In this document: piece by piece, positions 27,801 through 36,398 of the stretch | Layout of the letters: each line of letters begins with the position of its first letter | Numbering within the stretch: position 1 is the first letter of the stretch | DNA from: Xanthobacteraceae bacterium | Lineage (GTDB): Bacteria > Pseudomonadota > Alphaproteobacteria > Rhizobiales > Xanthobacteraceae | DNA length: 64,000 nt | Direction: 5' to 3' | NCBI GenBank assembly: GCA_031291445.1 | Contig: JARLJA010000081.1 | Location: 1 to 64,000, forward strand | The notes under the pieces: model-generated | The model's input: the letters and a program-made list of their open reading frames with translations, nothing else | Database searches by the model: none | What the model was told of the DNA's origin: nothing | Made by a program: the position numbers and the translations under genes

Positions 27801-27890
27801 CGTCGTGGCCGGGCTTGTCCCGGCCATCCACGTCTTTCGCGACTGCCACGCTGCAAAGACGTGGATGCCCGGCACAAGGCCGGGCATGAC
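27801..27890. repeat. intergenic palindromic repeat, copy 12, between sortase and target
   Basis: GTCGTGGCCGGGCTTGTCCC with GGCCATCCACGTCTTT, loop, then AAGACGTGGATGCCCGGCAC and GGCCGGGCATGAC: the GACGTGG sub-class of the family. It lies within the putative sortase operon. Confidence 0.85.
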
Positions 27891-28039
27891 GGCCGTAACA
27901 ACCGGGGCTCGACATCGCTGACCGCATCTTAATTCCAGACTTAAGGGAGGTGGAGAAATCGGGGTGCGCGCGCGGCCGGGGCCGCCGCGCGCGCAGTTCG
28001 GGTGAAAGGGGGGACGACCTTTCTCCCGCACAACCGGCC

Positions 28040-30304
28040 TCAGCCTGGGGAGAGCCGCCGCCGGTTGAACATCGTCGCCATCAGCGCGATCACGAGCAGC
28101 GCCATGCCGAGCAGCATCTTCAGGTCGGCATCGGTCGCGGTCTGCGGCAGCTTGACCGTGCCCGGCGCCGGACTGGTCACGATCGGCCGGCGCGCGTCGG
28201 CGAGCTGGATGCGGCCGCCGTCGGCGCGGCGCTGCTCGACCGGCGACGGCTGCGGCACGGCGCGCGGCTGCTCGCCCATCAGCCTGGCGTAGTCCCACCC
28301 GGCCGGCAGGTTGATCGGCAGTTCGGTCAGCTTGAGCGGCGCGCCGTCGGGGCGGCTCGGCGTCGCGTCGACCGCGACCAGACTGGTCAGCCGCGACACC
28401 AGCTGGTGCTCGAGCGCCAGCGACAGGATGGTGCGGTCGGCGTCCTCGGGACTGACCTGCCGCATGGTGCGGGCGATCTCGGCGTCGGCGATCTTGCGCC
28501 GCGCCCACAGCTTGGAGAGACCGGCGCCCTCGGCGGCGTTCTTGAGCGGCAGGGTCACGCGCCACGGGCGGTCGCCGATCCGGCCCTTGATCTCGAGCGA
28601 GCCCGAGAGATGGTCGAGCCGCGCCGCCAGCACCAGCGGTTCGCCGCGGTAGAGATCGGGGACGATGGCCGGCGTCATGTCGGCCACCGCGTCGGAGAAT
28701 TTCGCCGACAGCGACGTCACCGCGGGGTTCTCCAGCTTGGCGAACAGGCCGCGCATGCGCTCCTCGACCTGCTCCACCGCGCCGATGTGGGTGAAGGCGC
28801 CGCGGCCGAGCTCGGCGGCGCGGGTCATCAGGGAGGTGTTGGGCGCCGAGCCGATGCCGACCATGAAGACGCGGGAGCGGCCGCGCATCTGGGCGATGGT
28901 GTCGAACAGCTGCTGCTCGTTGCCGATGGCGCCGTCGGTGAGGAACACGACCTGGCGCAGGCCCGTCGCGTCGTCACCGCCGCGATCGGTCAGCGCCGCG
29001 CGCATCGCCGGCACCATCTCGGTGCCGCCCGCGGCCTGCAGCGAGCCGACGAAGCCCCTCGCCTCGGCGAGGTGGGCGGCATCGGCCGGCACGGCGTCGG
29101 GATAGAGCTGGTCCATGGTGTGGTCGAAGCGGATGACGTTGAAGCGGTCGGTCGGCTGCAGCCGGCCGAGGGCGTAAGTCAGGCTCGCCTTGGCCTGGAT
29201 GATCGAGGTGCCGCCCATGGAGCCGGAATTGTCGATGACGAAGATCACCTCGCGCGGCAGCGGCTGCGCCGGCGTCCGCGGCTCGACTGCCGGCGGCGTG
29301 ACATAGGCCAGCACGTAGTCGGCCGCGCCGACATGCTCGCGAAACAGCCCGACCGACGGCGCCTCCGCCGCGGCCGACGTCCAGGTCAGCTCGAAGTCGC
29401 GATCGGCCGGCACCGCCCCCTCGGCCAGCTTGATGACCCGGGTGGCGGCGTCAGGGGACTCGATCGTCACCTGATGATGATGGCTCTTGACCTCCTTGAG
29501 CGGAAAGCCGGCCTGCAGCCGCACCGAGATGGTGGTGGGATTGACCGGCGCGTGGGTCGCGGGATCGAGCAGCGGCGACGCGATGCGGTCGCGATCGGGC
29601 ACCGGATCGGTGGTGGCGGCGCCCCAGCCGCCGCCGTCGGCGCGCAGGTCGACGCTCTGCACCAGCGGCGCGGGATTGTAGCGCGGGCCGACCACCAGCG
29701 GCAGGCGCAGCGAGAACTCCTCGCCCGACTGGCGCACCGGCTCCTGATACTCGATCTGCACCAGCACGGTCTCGCCCGGGCCGATATTGGCCACCGAGTT
29801 GACGAAGATGTTGGGCCGCTGCTGTTCGACCAGCGCCGCCTTGCGGCCGCTGTCCCTGGCCTGCTCGTAGACCGCGCGGGCCTCGCGGCGCTCCTTGATG
29901 TCGCCGACGATGACCCGGCCGCCGACGATCATCTTGAGGGTGTCGACGGCGCCGCCGTCCGGCAGCGGATAGACGTAGCGGGCCTCGACCCACGCCGAGG
30001 TCGGATTCCTGAAAACTTGCGTGATGCGGGCGCGGATGGTCGGGCCGGACACCACCAGGTCGGCGTCGGTGCCGAGCCGCGTCGCCTCGGCGTCGACGCC
30101 GTCGTCGCCGCGGATCAGAAGCGAGCCGGCGCCGACGTCGCCGGAGCGCTGCAGGGCGGGCGGGCTGGTCTCAACGGCGCGGCCGGGCTGTACGGCGACG
30201 AAAAATGCCGCCAGCGCCGCGAGGATCGCGGCGACGGTGCGATGAAGCCAGAGCAGGCGCTCCGGCGGATGGGGCTGGACGCAGCGCGCGTGGCACGTGG
30301 TCAT
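28040..30304 (-). CDS. sortase target protein with VIT and vWA domains, LPQTA signal
   Basis: The 754-aa product has an export signal (LHRTVAAILAALAAFFVAVQ), a VIT domain (about 60-190; TQVFRNPTSAWVEARYVYPLP and GDIKERREARAVYEQA are diagnostic), and a vWA domain with a complete MIDAS start DNSGS (358-362). The C-terminus carries LPQTA at about 719, then TDADLKM, a membrane helix (LLGMALLVIALMATMF) and NRRR: a textbook tripartite sorting signal except that the last residue of LPxTG is Ala. This matches the 'marine proteobacterial sortase target' family. vWA domains bind ligands through a divalent metal; ligand unknown. GGAGAAACCCC precedes ATG 30304. Confidence 0.92.
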   Translation of the reverse strand: MTTCHARCVQPHPPERLLWLHRTVAAILAALAAFFVAVQPGRAVETSPPALQRSGDVGAGSLLIRGDDGVDAEATRLGTDADLVVSGPTIRARITQVFRNPTSAWVEARYVYPLPDGGAVDTLKMIVGGRVIVGDIKERREARAVYEQARDSGRKAALVEQQRPNIFVNSVANIGPGETVLVQIEYQEPVRQSGEEFSLRLPLVVGPRYNPAPLVQSVDLRADGGGWGAATTDPVPDRDRIASPLLDPATHAPVNPTTISVRLQAGFPLKEVKSHHHQVTIESPDAATRVIKLAEGAVPADRDFELTWTSAAAEAPSVGLFREHVGAADYVLAYVTPPAVEPRTPAQPLPREVIFVIDNSGSMGGTSIIQAKASLTYALGRLQPTDRFNVIRFDHTMDQLYPDAVPADAAHLAEARGFVGSLQAAGGTEMVPAMRAALTDRGGDDATGLRQVVFLTDGAIGNEQQLFDTIAQMRGRSRVFMVGIGSAPNTSLMTRAAELGRGAFTHIGAVEQVEERMRGLFAKLENPAVTSLSAKFSDAVADMTPAIVPDLYRGEPLVLAARLDHLSGSLEIKGRIGDRPWRVTLPLKNAAEGAGLSKLWARRKIADAEIARTMRQVSPEDADRTILSLALEHQLVSRLTSLVAVDATPSRPDGAPLKLTELPINLPAGWDYARLMGEQPRAVPQPSPVEQRRADGGRIQLADARRPIVTSPAPGTVKLPQTATDADLKMLLGMALLVIALMATMFNRRRLSPG

Positions 30305-30490
30305 GGGGTTTCTCCGAGAATGGCGTGATCGCCGCGCGAAATCTCCGTCGGCCGGGCGTCGCGCGCGAGCGTGATGATCCGGATTGTTCGGCCGCCGCCT
30401 TCCGCACGCCCGCACCGGCCGCGGCGGATTTGTGCGGGTTTGTGATGAAACGTGCGTCTGCTAGGATCGCCCCGGAATCGGGGTAGGTTG

Positions 30491-31255
30491 ATGTCGTCGT
30501 CCGACAATGAGCTCTCGGCCCAGCAAAGCCGCGACGTGGCCGCGACCGTGCGCGAGGAGCTTGCCCGCCGTCGCATCTCGCGCCAAAAGCTCGCGAGCGA
30601 CGCCAGGATCAGCCTCTCGACCCTGGAAAAGGCGCTCGGCGGCCACCGCCCGTTCACGCTCGCCACCACGGTGCGACTCGAACAGGCGCTCGGCCTGTCG
30701 CTGCGCAAGGAGCCCCACGGCGAGCCCGCCTCGGGCAATCACGGCGAGGTCGCCGCCGACGGCCTCGGCGCCTATTCGCGCCGCGCGGTCGCCTGGATCG
30801 AGGGCACCTACATCACCGTGCGGCCGTCGTTCGGCGGCGACCGTGCGGCGCTCTACGCCTATCGCACCGAGATCGCCTGGGACACGGAGGCGGCCTGCCT
30901 CGCCTTTCGCGAGGGCGAGCGGCTCGACGCCGCGTTCACCCAGTTCGGACAGGTCGCGGTGCCCAACCAGTCGGGCCACATCTATCTGGTCACCAACCGG
31001 CACGGCCAGCACCGCCTGATCACGGTGTCGCGCCCGACCATCACCGGCGAGATGTACGGCATCATCACCACCCTGCTCGCCGGCCGCGGCTCGCTGCTGA
31101 CCCCGATCGCCGCACCGATCGCGTTCCTGCCGGTGAAGACCGTGGCGACCCCGAGCTTCGGCCGAATTGCGCCCGACGAGCCCAATTACGCGCTCTATCG
31201 CCAACACCTGCGCCGCACGGTCGACGAGCCGTTCGCGCTGTTCCTGCCGGATTAG
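30491..31255 (+). CDS. XRE-type helix-turn-helix regulator with C-terminal sensory domain
   Basis: The 254-aa product has a helix-turn-helix near the N-terminus (RRRISRQKLASDARISLSTL, EKALGGHRPF) and a ~150-residue C-terminal domain of mixed alpha/beta character (TYITVRPSFGG...LYAYRTEIAWD...HIYLVTNRHG) that I cannot name but which could sense a small molecule. The ATG at 30491 lies right after GGTTG, without a strong Shine-Dalgarno. It is divergent from the sortase-target gene across a ~186-bp interval, so it is the natural candidate regulator of that system. The lytic transglycosylase gene follows after 8 bases. Confidence 0.75.
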   Translation: MSSSDNELSAQQSRDVAATVREELARRRISRQKLASDARISLSTLEKALGGHRPFTLATTVRLEQALGLSLRKEPHGEPASGNHGEVAADGLGAYSRRAVAWIEGTYITVRPSFGGDRAALYAYRTEIAWDTEAACLAFREGERLDAAFTQFGQVAVPNQSGHIYLVTNRHGQHRLITVSRPTITGEMYGIITTLLAGRGSLLTPIAAPIAFLPVKTVATPSFGRIAPDEPNYALYRQHLRRTVDEPFALFLPD

Positions 31256-31263
31256 GATTTTCG

Positions 31264-32586
31264 ATGAACCACAGCTTTCGTTTCACCTCCATCACCGTGC
31301 TCGCCGTGTCGACGCTCGCCCTCGCCTCCTCCCTCGCCCATGCCCAGGCCGGCGCGAGCTGCCACGGCGGCATGAACTTTCCACGCTTCCTCGAGCAATT
31401 GAAGCAGGACGCGCTGGCCGCCGGCGTGTCGCAGCACGCCATCGCCGAGGCTTCGCCCGGCCTGGTCTACGACCAGGGCATCGTCAACCGCGACCGCGGC
31501 CAGCGCGTGTTCGGCCAGATCTTCACCGAATTCGCCGGCCGCATGGCCGCCGACTACCGCATGCAGCAGGGCCGCGCCATGATCCAGCGCCACGCCCAGG
31601 CCTTCGCCCGCGCCGAGAAGGAATACGGCGTGCCGCCGGCGGTGATCGCCGCGTTCTGGGGGCTGGAGAGCGATTTCGGCGCCAACATGGGCAAGCTGCC
31701 GGCGCTGCGTTCGCTGGTGTCGCTGGCCTATGACTGCCGGCGCGCGCAGATGTTTCACGACGAGACCATCGCCGCGCTGAAGATCATCGACCGCGGCGAC
31801 CTCACGCCGGAGGAGATGATCGGCTCGTGGGCCGGCGAGCTCGGCCAGACCCAGTTCCTGCCGGGCCACTACGTCACCTATGCCGTCGACTATGACGGCG
31901 ACGGCCGCCGCGACCTGCTGCGCAGCGCCCCCGACGTCATCGGCTCGACCGCCAACTACATCGCCACCGGCCTGAAGTGGCGGCGCGGCGAGCCGTGGCT
32001 GCAGGAGGTGCGGGTCTCCGGCACTGTTCCGTGGGACCAGGCCGACCTGACGATCAAGCTGCCGCGCGCGCAATGGGCGAAATGGGGCGTTACCTTCGCC
32101 GACGGCAAGCCGCTGCCCAACGACGACCTGCCGGCGTCGCTGCTGCTGCCGATGGGCCGGTTCGGTCCGGCGTTTCTCGCCTACGCCAATTTCAGTGCCT
32201 ATACCGAGTGGAACAACTCGCTGATCTATTCGACCACCGCCGGCTATCTCGCCACCCGCATCGCCGGCGCCGCGCCGATGCACCGGCCGGCCGCGCCGGT
32301 GGCGCAGCTCTCCTTCGCCGAGATCCGCGACATGCAGCAGATCCTGACACGCCAGGGCCTCAGTGTCGGCAAGATCGACGGCGTGCTCGGCCAGCAGAGC
32401 CGCACGGCGGTGAAGGCGATGCAGGTCAAGTTCGGCCTGCCGGCGGATTCGTGGCCGACCGCGGAGCTGCTGGCGCGGCTGCGGGGCGGCAGCGGCGCAG
32501 AGGCGACCACCGACGCCGGCGCCGCCGCTCCCATCGCCCGCCCACGACGCCGCGTGCAGGGTGTGCCACCGGCTAACGTACAGTGA
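31264..32586 (+). CDS. MltB-type lytic murein transglycosylase with peptidoglycan-binding domain
   Basis: The 440-aa exported enzyme (signal peptide VLAVSTLALASSLAHAQA) has the SLT_2/MltB catalytic domain: VIAAFWGLESDFGANMGKLP with catalytic Glu135, then GSWAGELGQTQFLPGHY and YAVDYDGDGRRDL, all family motifs. A C-terminal peptidoglycan-binding domain (about 345-405; QILTRQGLSVGKIDGVLG, SRTAVKAMQVKFGLP) tethers it to the wall. It cleaves the MurNAc-GlcNAc bond to form 1,6-anhydroMurNAc ends. Gene starts 8 bases after the XRE gene, so cotranscription is likely. Confidence 0.92.
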   Translation: MNHSFRFTSITVLAVSTLALASSLAHAQAGASCHGGMNFPRFLEQLKQDALAAGVSQHAIAEASPGLVYDQGIVNRDRGQRVFGQIFTEFAGRMAADYRMQQGRAMIQRHAQAFARAEKEYGVPPAVIAAFWGLESDFGANMGKLPALRSLVSLAYDCRRAQMFHDETIAALKIIDRGDLTPEEMIGSWAGELGQTQFLPGHYVTYAVDYDGDGRRDLLRSAPDVIGSTANYIATGLKWRRGEPWLQEVRVSGTVPWDQADLTIKLPRAQWAKWGVTFADGKPLPNDDLPASLLLPMGRFGPAFLAYANFSAYTEWNNSLIYSTTAGYLATRIAGAAPMHRPAAPVAQLSFAEIRDMQQILTRQGLSVGKIDGVLGQQSRTAVKAMQVKFGLPADSWPTAELLARLRGGSGAEATTDAGAAAPIARPRRRVQGVPPANVQ

Positions 32587-32596
32587 GCTTCTATTG

Positions 32597-32726
32597 TCGT
32601 CATGCGCGGGCAACCGGATCCGGCCTTCGGCCGGTCCGGCTGTAAACTTGACCCGCGCATCCACTCTTCGCTTTCACATCGAACGCCGCAAAGCGTGGAC
32701 CCGCGGGTCAAGCCCGCGGGTGACGG
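32597..32726. repeat. intergenic palindrome variant with nested insert, copy 13
   Basis: GCGCGGGCAACCGGATCCGG, CCTTCGGCCGGTCCGGCTGT (nested palindrome), CCACTCTTCG box, loop, and AAAGCGTGGACCCGCGGGTC. The nested insert is shared, in opposite orientation, with copy 11. Confidence 0.85.
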
Positions 32727-32838
32727 AGGAAATTGACGCAAGCGCATCCGCCACTCGCGAGCCCGGTCAAGCCCGGCAATGACGCAGAGAGTGATCTCCG
32801 CGGCCGCGAATGACCGCGACGACGACTGTGGGTGCCCC

Positions 32839-33447
32839 TCACCTTCCCCGCGGCGCGAGCCCGTGGGCGACGAAGTCGAACAGCGCCTCGACCACCGGCT
32901 CGAACGGCGTGTCGGCGTCCCACAGCGCGTAGCGGCGGCCGGCCATGTGCGACACCCCCATCAGCGCCCAGGCGCGCGCTTCGGCATCGCCCGGCGAGAT
33001 CTCGCCGCGCGCGACCGCAGCCTCGAGCGCGGCGCGATAGCCCGCGGCGAAGTCGGTGTAGTACTTGCGGTAGATCGCCTCGTCGACGAACTGCGCCTCC
33101 TCGACCACGCGATAGAGATTGCGGTTCTTGCGCACGAAGGCGAAGAAGGCGTGCAGCCCCTGGCGCTCGACCTCGAGGCGGTCGGTGATGCCGCTGGTCG
33201 CCAAGGTCAGCGCGCGGCGCAGCCGCTGGCCCATGCGCTGCACCAGTTCGCGCAGCACGTCCTCCTTGCTGCGGAAATAGACATAGAAAGTGCCCTGGGC
33301 GACGCGGGCCTCCGTGGTGATCGACACCACCGAGGTGTCGGCATAGCCGCGCGTCCCGATCTGCCGCTCGGCGGCGACCAGGAGCCGCTGCCGCGTGCGT
33401 TCGCCGCGGCTGGTCTTCGGCACCGGAATGGCGTCGCTGCTCGTCAC
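32839..33447 (-). CDS. TetR-family transcriptional repressor
   Basis: The 202-aa product has a typical TetR DNA-binding region (TRQRLLVAAERQIGTRGYAD, SVVSITTEARVAQGTFYVYF, RSKEDVL) and an all-helical ligand/dimer domain. It starts with GTG 33447 and is divergent from the LIV-type uptake operon, whose promoter region contains overlapping palindromes at 33533-33556. It is therefore the likely local repressor, released by the transported compound or a CoA derivative; the inducer is not known. Confidence 0.88.
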   Translation of the reverse strand: MTSSDAIPVPKTSRGERTRQRLLVAAERQIGTRGYADTSVVSITTEARVAQGTFYVYFRSKEDVLRELVQRMGQRLRRALTLATSGITDRLEVERQGLHAFFAFVRKNRNLYRVVEEAQFVDEAIYRKYYTDFAAGYRAALEAAVARGEISPGDAEARAWALMGVSHMAGRRYALWDADTPFEPVVEALFDFVAHGLAPRGR

Positions 33448-33499
33448 GTTCCGCTGCTAGGCTCCCGCCGCCCTCGACTCCACGCCGGCGCCGCCCCGC

Positions 33500-33556
33500 T
33501 TGACGACCGCCGGTGAAGTTGGCTATTCGTAATTGAGACATGACTCAAGTGTCAAG
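33500..33556 (+). promoter_or_regulatory. promoter and palindromic operator of the LIV-type operon
   Basis: A -35-like TTGACG (33500-33505) and TATTCG (33524-33529) are 18 bases apart. Directly downstream lies TTGAGACATGACTCAA (33533-33548, arms TTGAG/CTCAA), followed by GTGTCAAG; TGACTCAAGTGTCA forms a second, overlapping dyad. An operator at the transcription start is what a TetR repressor would use. Confidence 0.5.
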
Positions 33557-33589
33557 TTCGGCGCCGGCGGCGCCGCCGCGGAGGAAACG

Positions 33590-34774
33590 ATGTCCCTGAT
33601 GCGAAAGCTTTTTCTGGCAAGCGCGCTGGTCGCAGCCGCTACCGCCGCCCAGGCCGAGGATCTCAAGGTCGCACTGGTCTACGGCAAGACCGGCCCGCTC
33701 GAGGCCTACGCCAAGCAGACCGAGACCGGCCTGCGCATGGGCTTCGAATATGCCACCAAGAATTCCATGACGGTCGACGGCCGCAAGATCGTGATCATCA
33801 CCAAGGACGACCAGGGCAAGCCGGACCTGTCGAAGGCGGCGCTGGCGGAGGCCTACCAGGACGACGGCGCCGACATCGCCATCGGCACCACCTCCTCGGC
33901 GGCGACGCTCGCCGACCTGCCGGTCGCCGAGGAGAACAAGAAGATCCTGATCGTCGAACCCGCAGTCGCCGACCAGATCACCGGCGAGAAGTGGAACAGG
34001 TACATCTTCCGGACCGGACGCAACTCGTCGCAGGACGCGATCTCCAACGCGGTGGCGATCGGCAAGCAAGGCGTCACCGTCGCGACGCTGGCGCAGGACT
34101 ATGCCTTCGGCCGCGACGGCGTCGCCGCGTTCAAGGAGGCGCTGGCCAAGACCGGCGCGACGCTGGCCGCCGAGGAATATGCCCCGACCAACACCAGCGA
34201 TTTCACCGCGGTGGGCCAGCGCCTGTTCGACGCATTGAAGGACAAGCCGGGACGCAAGATCATCTGGGTAATCTGGGCCGGCGGCGGCGATCCGCTGACC
34301 AAGCTGCAGGACATGGATCCCAAGCGCTACGGCATCGAGCTGTCGACCGGCGGCAACATCCTGCCGGCGCTCGCCGCCTACAAGCGCCTGCCCGGCATGG
34401 AAGGCGCCACCTACTACTACTACGATATCCCCAAGAACCCGATCAACGACTGGCTGGTCGCCGAACACCAGAAGCGCTTCAACGCGCCGCCCGACTTCTT
34501 CACCGCCGGCGGTTTCGCCGCCGCGATGGCGGTGGTGACTGCGGTCGAGAAGGCGAAGTCGACCGATACCGACAAGCTGATCGCGGCCATGGAGGGCATG
34601 GCGTTCGACACCCCGAAGGGCAAGATGGTGTTCCGCAAGGAGGACCATCAGGCGCTGCAGAGCATGTACGCCTTCAAGGTCAAGGTCGACCCCGCCGTGG
34701 CCTGGGCGGTGCTCGAGCCGGTGCGCGAGCTCAAGATCGAGGACATGGATATCCCCATCCGCAACAAGCGGTGA
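33590..34774 (+). CDS. ABC transporter substrate-binding protein, LIV type
   Basis: The 394-aa product has a signal peptide (LFLASALVAAATAAQAE) and the Peripla_BP_6 fold (KVALVYGKTGPLEAYAKQTE, DIAIGTTSSAATLA, VATLAQDYAFGRDG). It captures a small organic substrate in the periplasm for the ATPases and permeases encoded next. Adapters of this subtype often bind aromatic or amide compounds rather than amino acids; that is inference from the neighbouring hydrolase and TetR. ATG 33590 has GAGGAAACG upstream. Confidence 0.88.
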   Translation: MSLMRKLFLASALVAAATAAQAEDLKVALVYGKTGPLEAYAKQTETGLRMGFEYATKNSMTVDGRKIVIITKDDQGKPDLSKAALAEAYQDDGADIAIGTTSSAATLADLPVAEENKKILIVEPAVADQITGEKWNRYIFRTGRNSSQDAISNAVAIGKQGVTVATLAQDYAFGRDGVAAFKEALAKTGATLAAEEYAPTNTSDFTAVGQRLFDALKDKPGRKIIWVIWAGGGDPLTKLQDMDPKRYGIELSTGGNILPALAAYKRLPGMEGATYYYYDIPKNPINDWLVAEHQKRFNAPPDFFTAGGFAAAMAVVTAVEKAKSTDTDKLIAAMEGMAFDTPKGKMVFRKEDHQALQSMYAFKVKVDPAVAWAVLEPVRELKIEDMDIPIRNKR

Positions 34775-34783
34775 TCGACTTGC

Positions 34784-34866
34784 TGCGTCATGCGCGGGCT
34801 TGACCCGCGCATCCACTCTTAGCCGCAGAGAGAAGCGTGGATGGCCGGGTCAAGCCCGGCCATGAC
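34784..34866. repeat. intergenic palindromic repeat, copy 14, inside the operon
   Basis: GCGTCATGCGCGGGCTTGAC and GCGCATCCACTCTTA, then AAGCGTGGATGGCCGGGTCA and GCCCGGCCATGACG. It sits between the binding-protein gene and the first ATPase gene, where such hairpins can stabilise the upstream mRNA and let the binding protein be made in excess. Confidence 0.85.
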
Positions 34867-34911
34867 GATGGAGAGGCGGAACGCGTCGAAATCATCTTGC
34901 GGCAGAGGCCC

Positions 34912-35679
34912 ATGACCCTTTCTCTCGAAACCCGCGATCTCACCATCCGCTTCGGCGGCCACGTCGCCGTCAACGGGGTGAGCTGCAGCTTCAGGCCGGG
35001 CGAACTCACCGCCATCGTCGGCCCCAACGGCGCCGGCAAGACCACTTATTTCAACCTGATCTCCGGCCAGCTGACCGCCAGCACCGGCGAGGTGTGGCTC
35101 GCCGGGCGCAACATCACCGCCATGTCGGCGCCGCTGCGGACCCGCGCCGGGCTCGGCCGCGCCTTCCAGCTCACCAACCTGTTTCCCAATCTCAGCGTCG
35201 AGGAGAACGTGCGCCTCGCGGTCCAGGCGGCCGCCGGCGTGCACTACGACATGCTGCGGCCGTGGATGCGGCGCACCGACCTGATCGCGCGCGCCGACGC
35301 CATCCTCGATGGCGTCGCGCTCGGCGCGCGGCGCCGGGTCGCCGCCACCGCGCTGTCGCACGGCGACCAGCGCAAGCTCGAGGTCGCGCTGATGATGGCG
35401 CTGGAGCCCAAGGTGTTCATGTTCGACGAGCCGACGGCGGGCATGAGCGTCGACGAGGTGCCGGTGGTGCTCGACCTGATCGCCCGGCTGAAACAGGACC
35501 CGACCAAGATCATCCTGCTGGTCGAGCACAAGATGGACGTTGTGCGCTCGCTCGCCGACCGCATCATCGTGCTGCACAACGGCCAGTTGGTCGCCGACGG
35601 CAAGCCCGCAGAAGTGATCGCCTCGCCGGTGGTGCAGGAGGCCTATCTCGGCGTCGCGCGGGGGAAGACGGCGGCATGA
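34912..35679 (+). CDS. LIV-type ABC transporter ATP-binding protein (LivG-like)
   Basis: The 255-aa ATPase has Walker A GPNGAGKTT (about 43-51), the signature region LSHGDQRKLEVALMM, Walker B FMFDEPTAGMS and the LivG-type switch VEHKMDVV with His. It contains the ~20-residue LivG insertion (RAFQLTNLFPNLSVEENVRL). Start ATG 34912 is the first that gives a normal family N-terminus. Its stop overlaps the next start as ATGA. Confidence 0.92.
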   Translation: MTLSLETRDLTIRFGGHVAVNGVSCSFRPGELTAIVGPNGAGKTTYFNLISGQLTASTGEVWLAGRNITAMSAPLRTRAGLGRAFQLTNLFPNLSVEENVRLAVQAAAGVHYDMLRPWMRRTDLIARADAILDGVALGARRRVAATALSHGDQRKLEVALMMALEPKVFMFDEPTAGMSVDEVPVVLDLIARLKQDPTKIILLVEHKMDVVRSLADRIIVLHNGQLVADGKPAEVIASPVVQEAYLGVARGKTAA

Positions 35680-36398
35680 GTGATCTGTTGACCCTCGCCG
35701 GCGTCCACACCCATATCGGGCGCTACCACATCCTGCAGGGCGTCGACCTCACGGCCCGCGAGGGCCGCACCACCATGCTGCTCGGCCGCAACGGCGCCGG
35801 CAAGACCACCACGCTGCGCACCATCATGGGGCTGTGGCCGGCCTCCAGCGGCACCATCACACTGGCCGGCACCCGCATCGAGGCGCTGGCGACGCCCGAT
35901 ATCGCCACGCGCGGCATCGGCTACGTGCCGGAGACCATGGCGGTGTTCTCCGATCTCACGGTGAAGGAAAACCTCATCCTCGCCGCGCGCACCGGCCCGC
36001 TCGACGACGCCCAGCTGGCGTGGATCTTCCAGTTCTTTCCCGCGCTGAAGAAGTTCTGGCTGTCCAGCGCCGGCACGCTGTCCGGCGGACAGAAGCAGAT
36101 GCTGTCGATCGCCCGCGCCATCGTCGAGCCGCGCAAGCTGCTCTTGATCGACGAGCCGACCAAGGGGCTGGCGCCGGCCATCGTCGGCGCGCTGATCGAC
36201 TGCCTCGCCGAGATCAAGCGCCGCGGCGCCACCATCCTGCTGGTCGAGCAGAATTTCCGTGTCGCCGAGGCGATCGGCGACGACGTCGCGGTGATGGACA
36301 ACGGCCGCATCATGTACACCGGCGACATGCCGACGCTGGCCGCCAACACCGCGCTGCAGGAACACTTCCTCGGTCTCAGCCTGGAGGCTCACCAATGA
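35676..36398 (+). CDS. LIV-type ABC transporter ATP-binding protein (LivF-like)
   Basis: The 240-aa ATPase has Walker A GRNGAGKTT, signature LSGGQKQMLSIARA, Walker B LLIDEPTKGLAP and switch His replaced in the usual LivF manner (VEQNFRVAE). Partner of the LivG-like subunit, forming the cytoplasmic motor. ATGA overlaps at both ends imply translational coupling. Confidence 0.92.
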   Translation: MSDLLTLAGVHTHIGRYHILQGVDLTAREGRTTMLLGRNGAGKTTTLRTIMGLWPASSGTITLAGTRIEALATPDIATRGIGYVPETMAVFSDLTVKENLILAARTGPLDDAQLAWIFQFFPALKKFWLSSAGTLSGGQKQMLSIARAIVEPRKLLLIDEPTKGLAPAIVGALIDCLAEIKRRGATILLVEQNFRVAEAIGDDVAVMDNGRIMYTGDMPTLAANTALQEHFLGLSLEAHQ

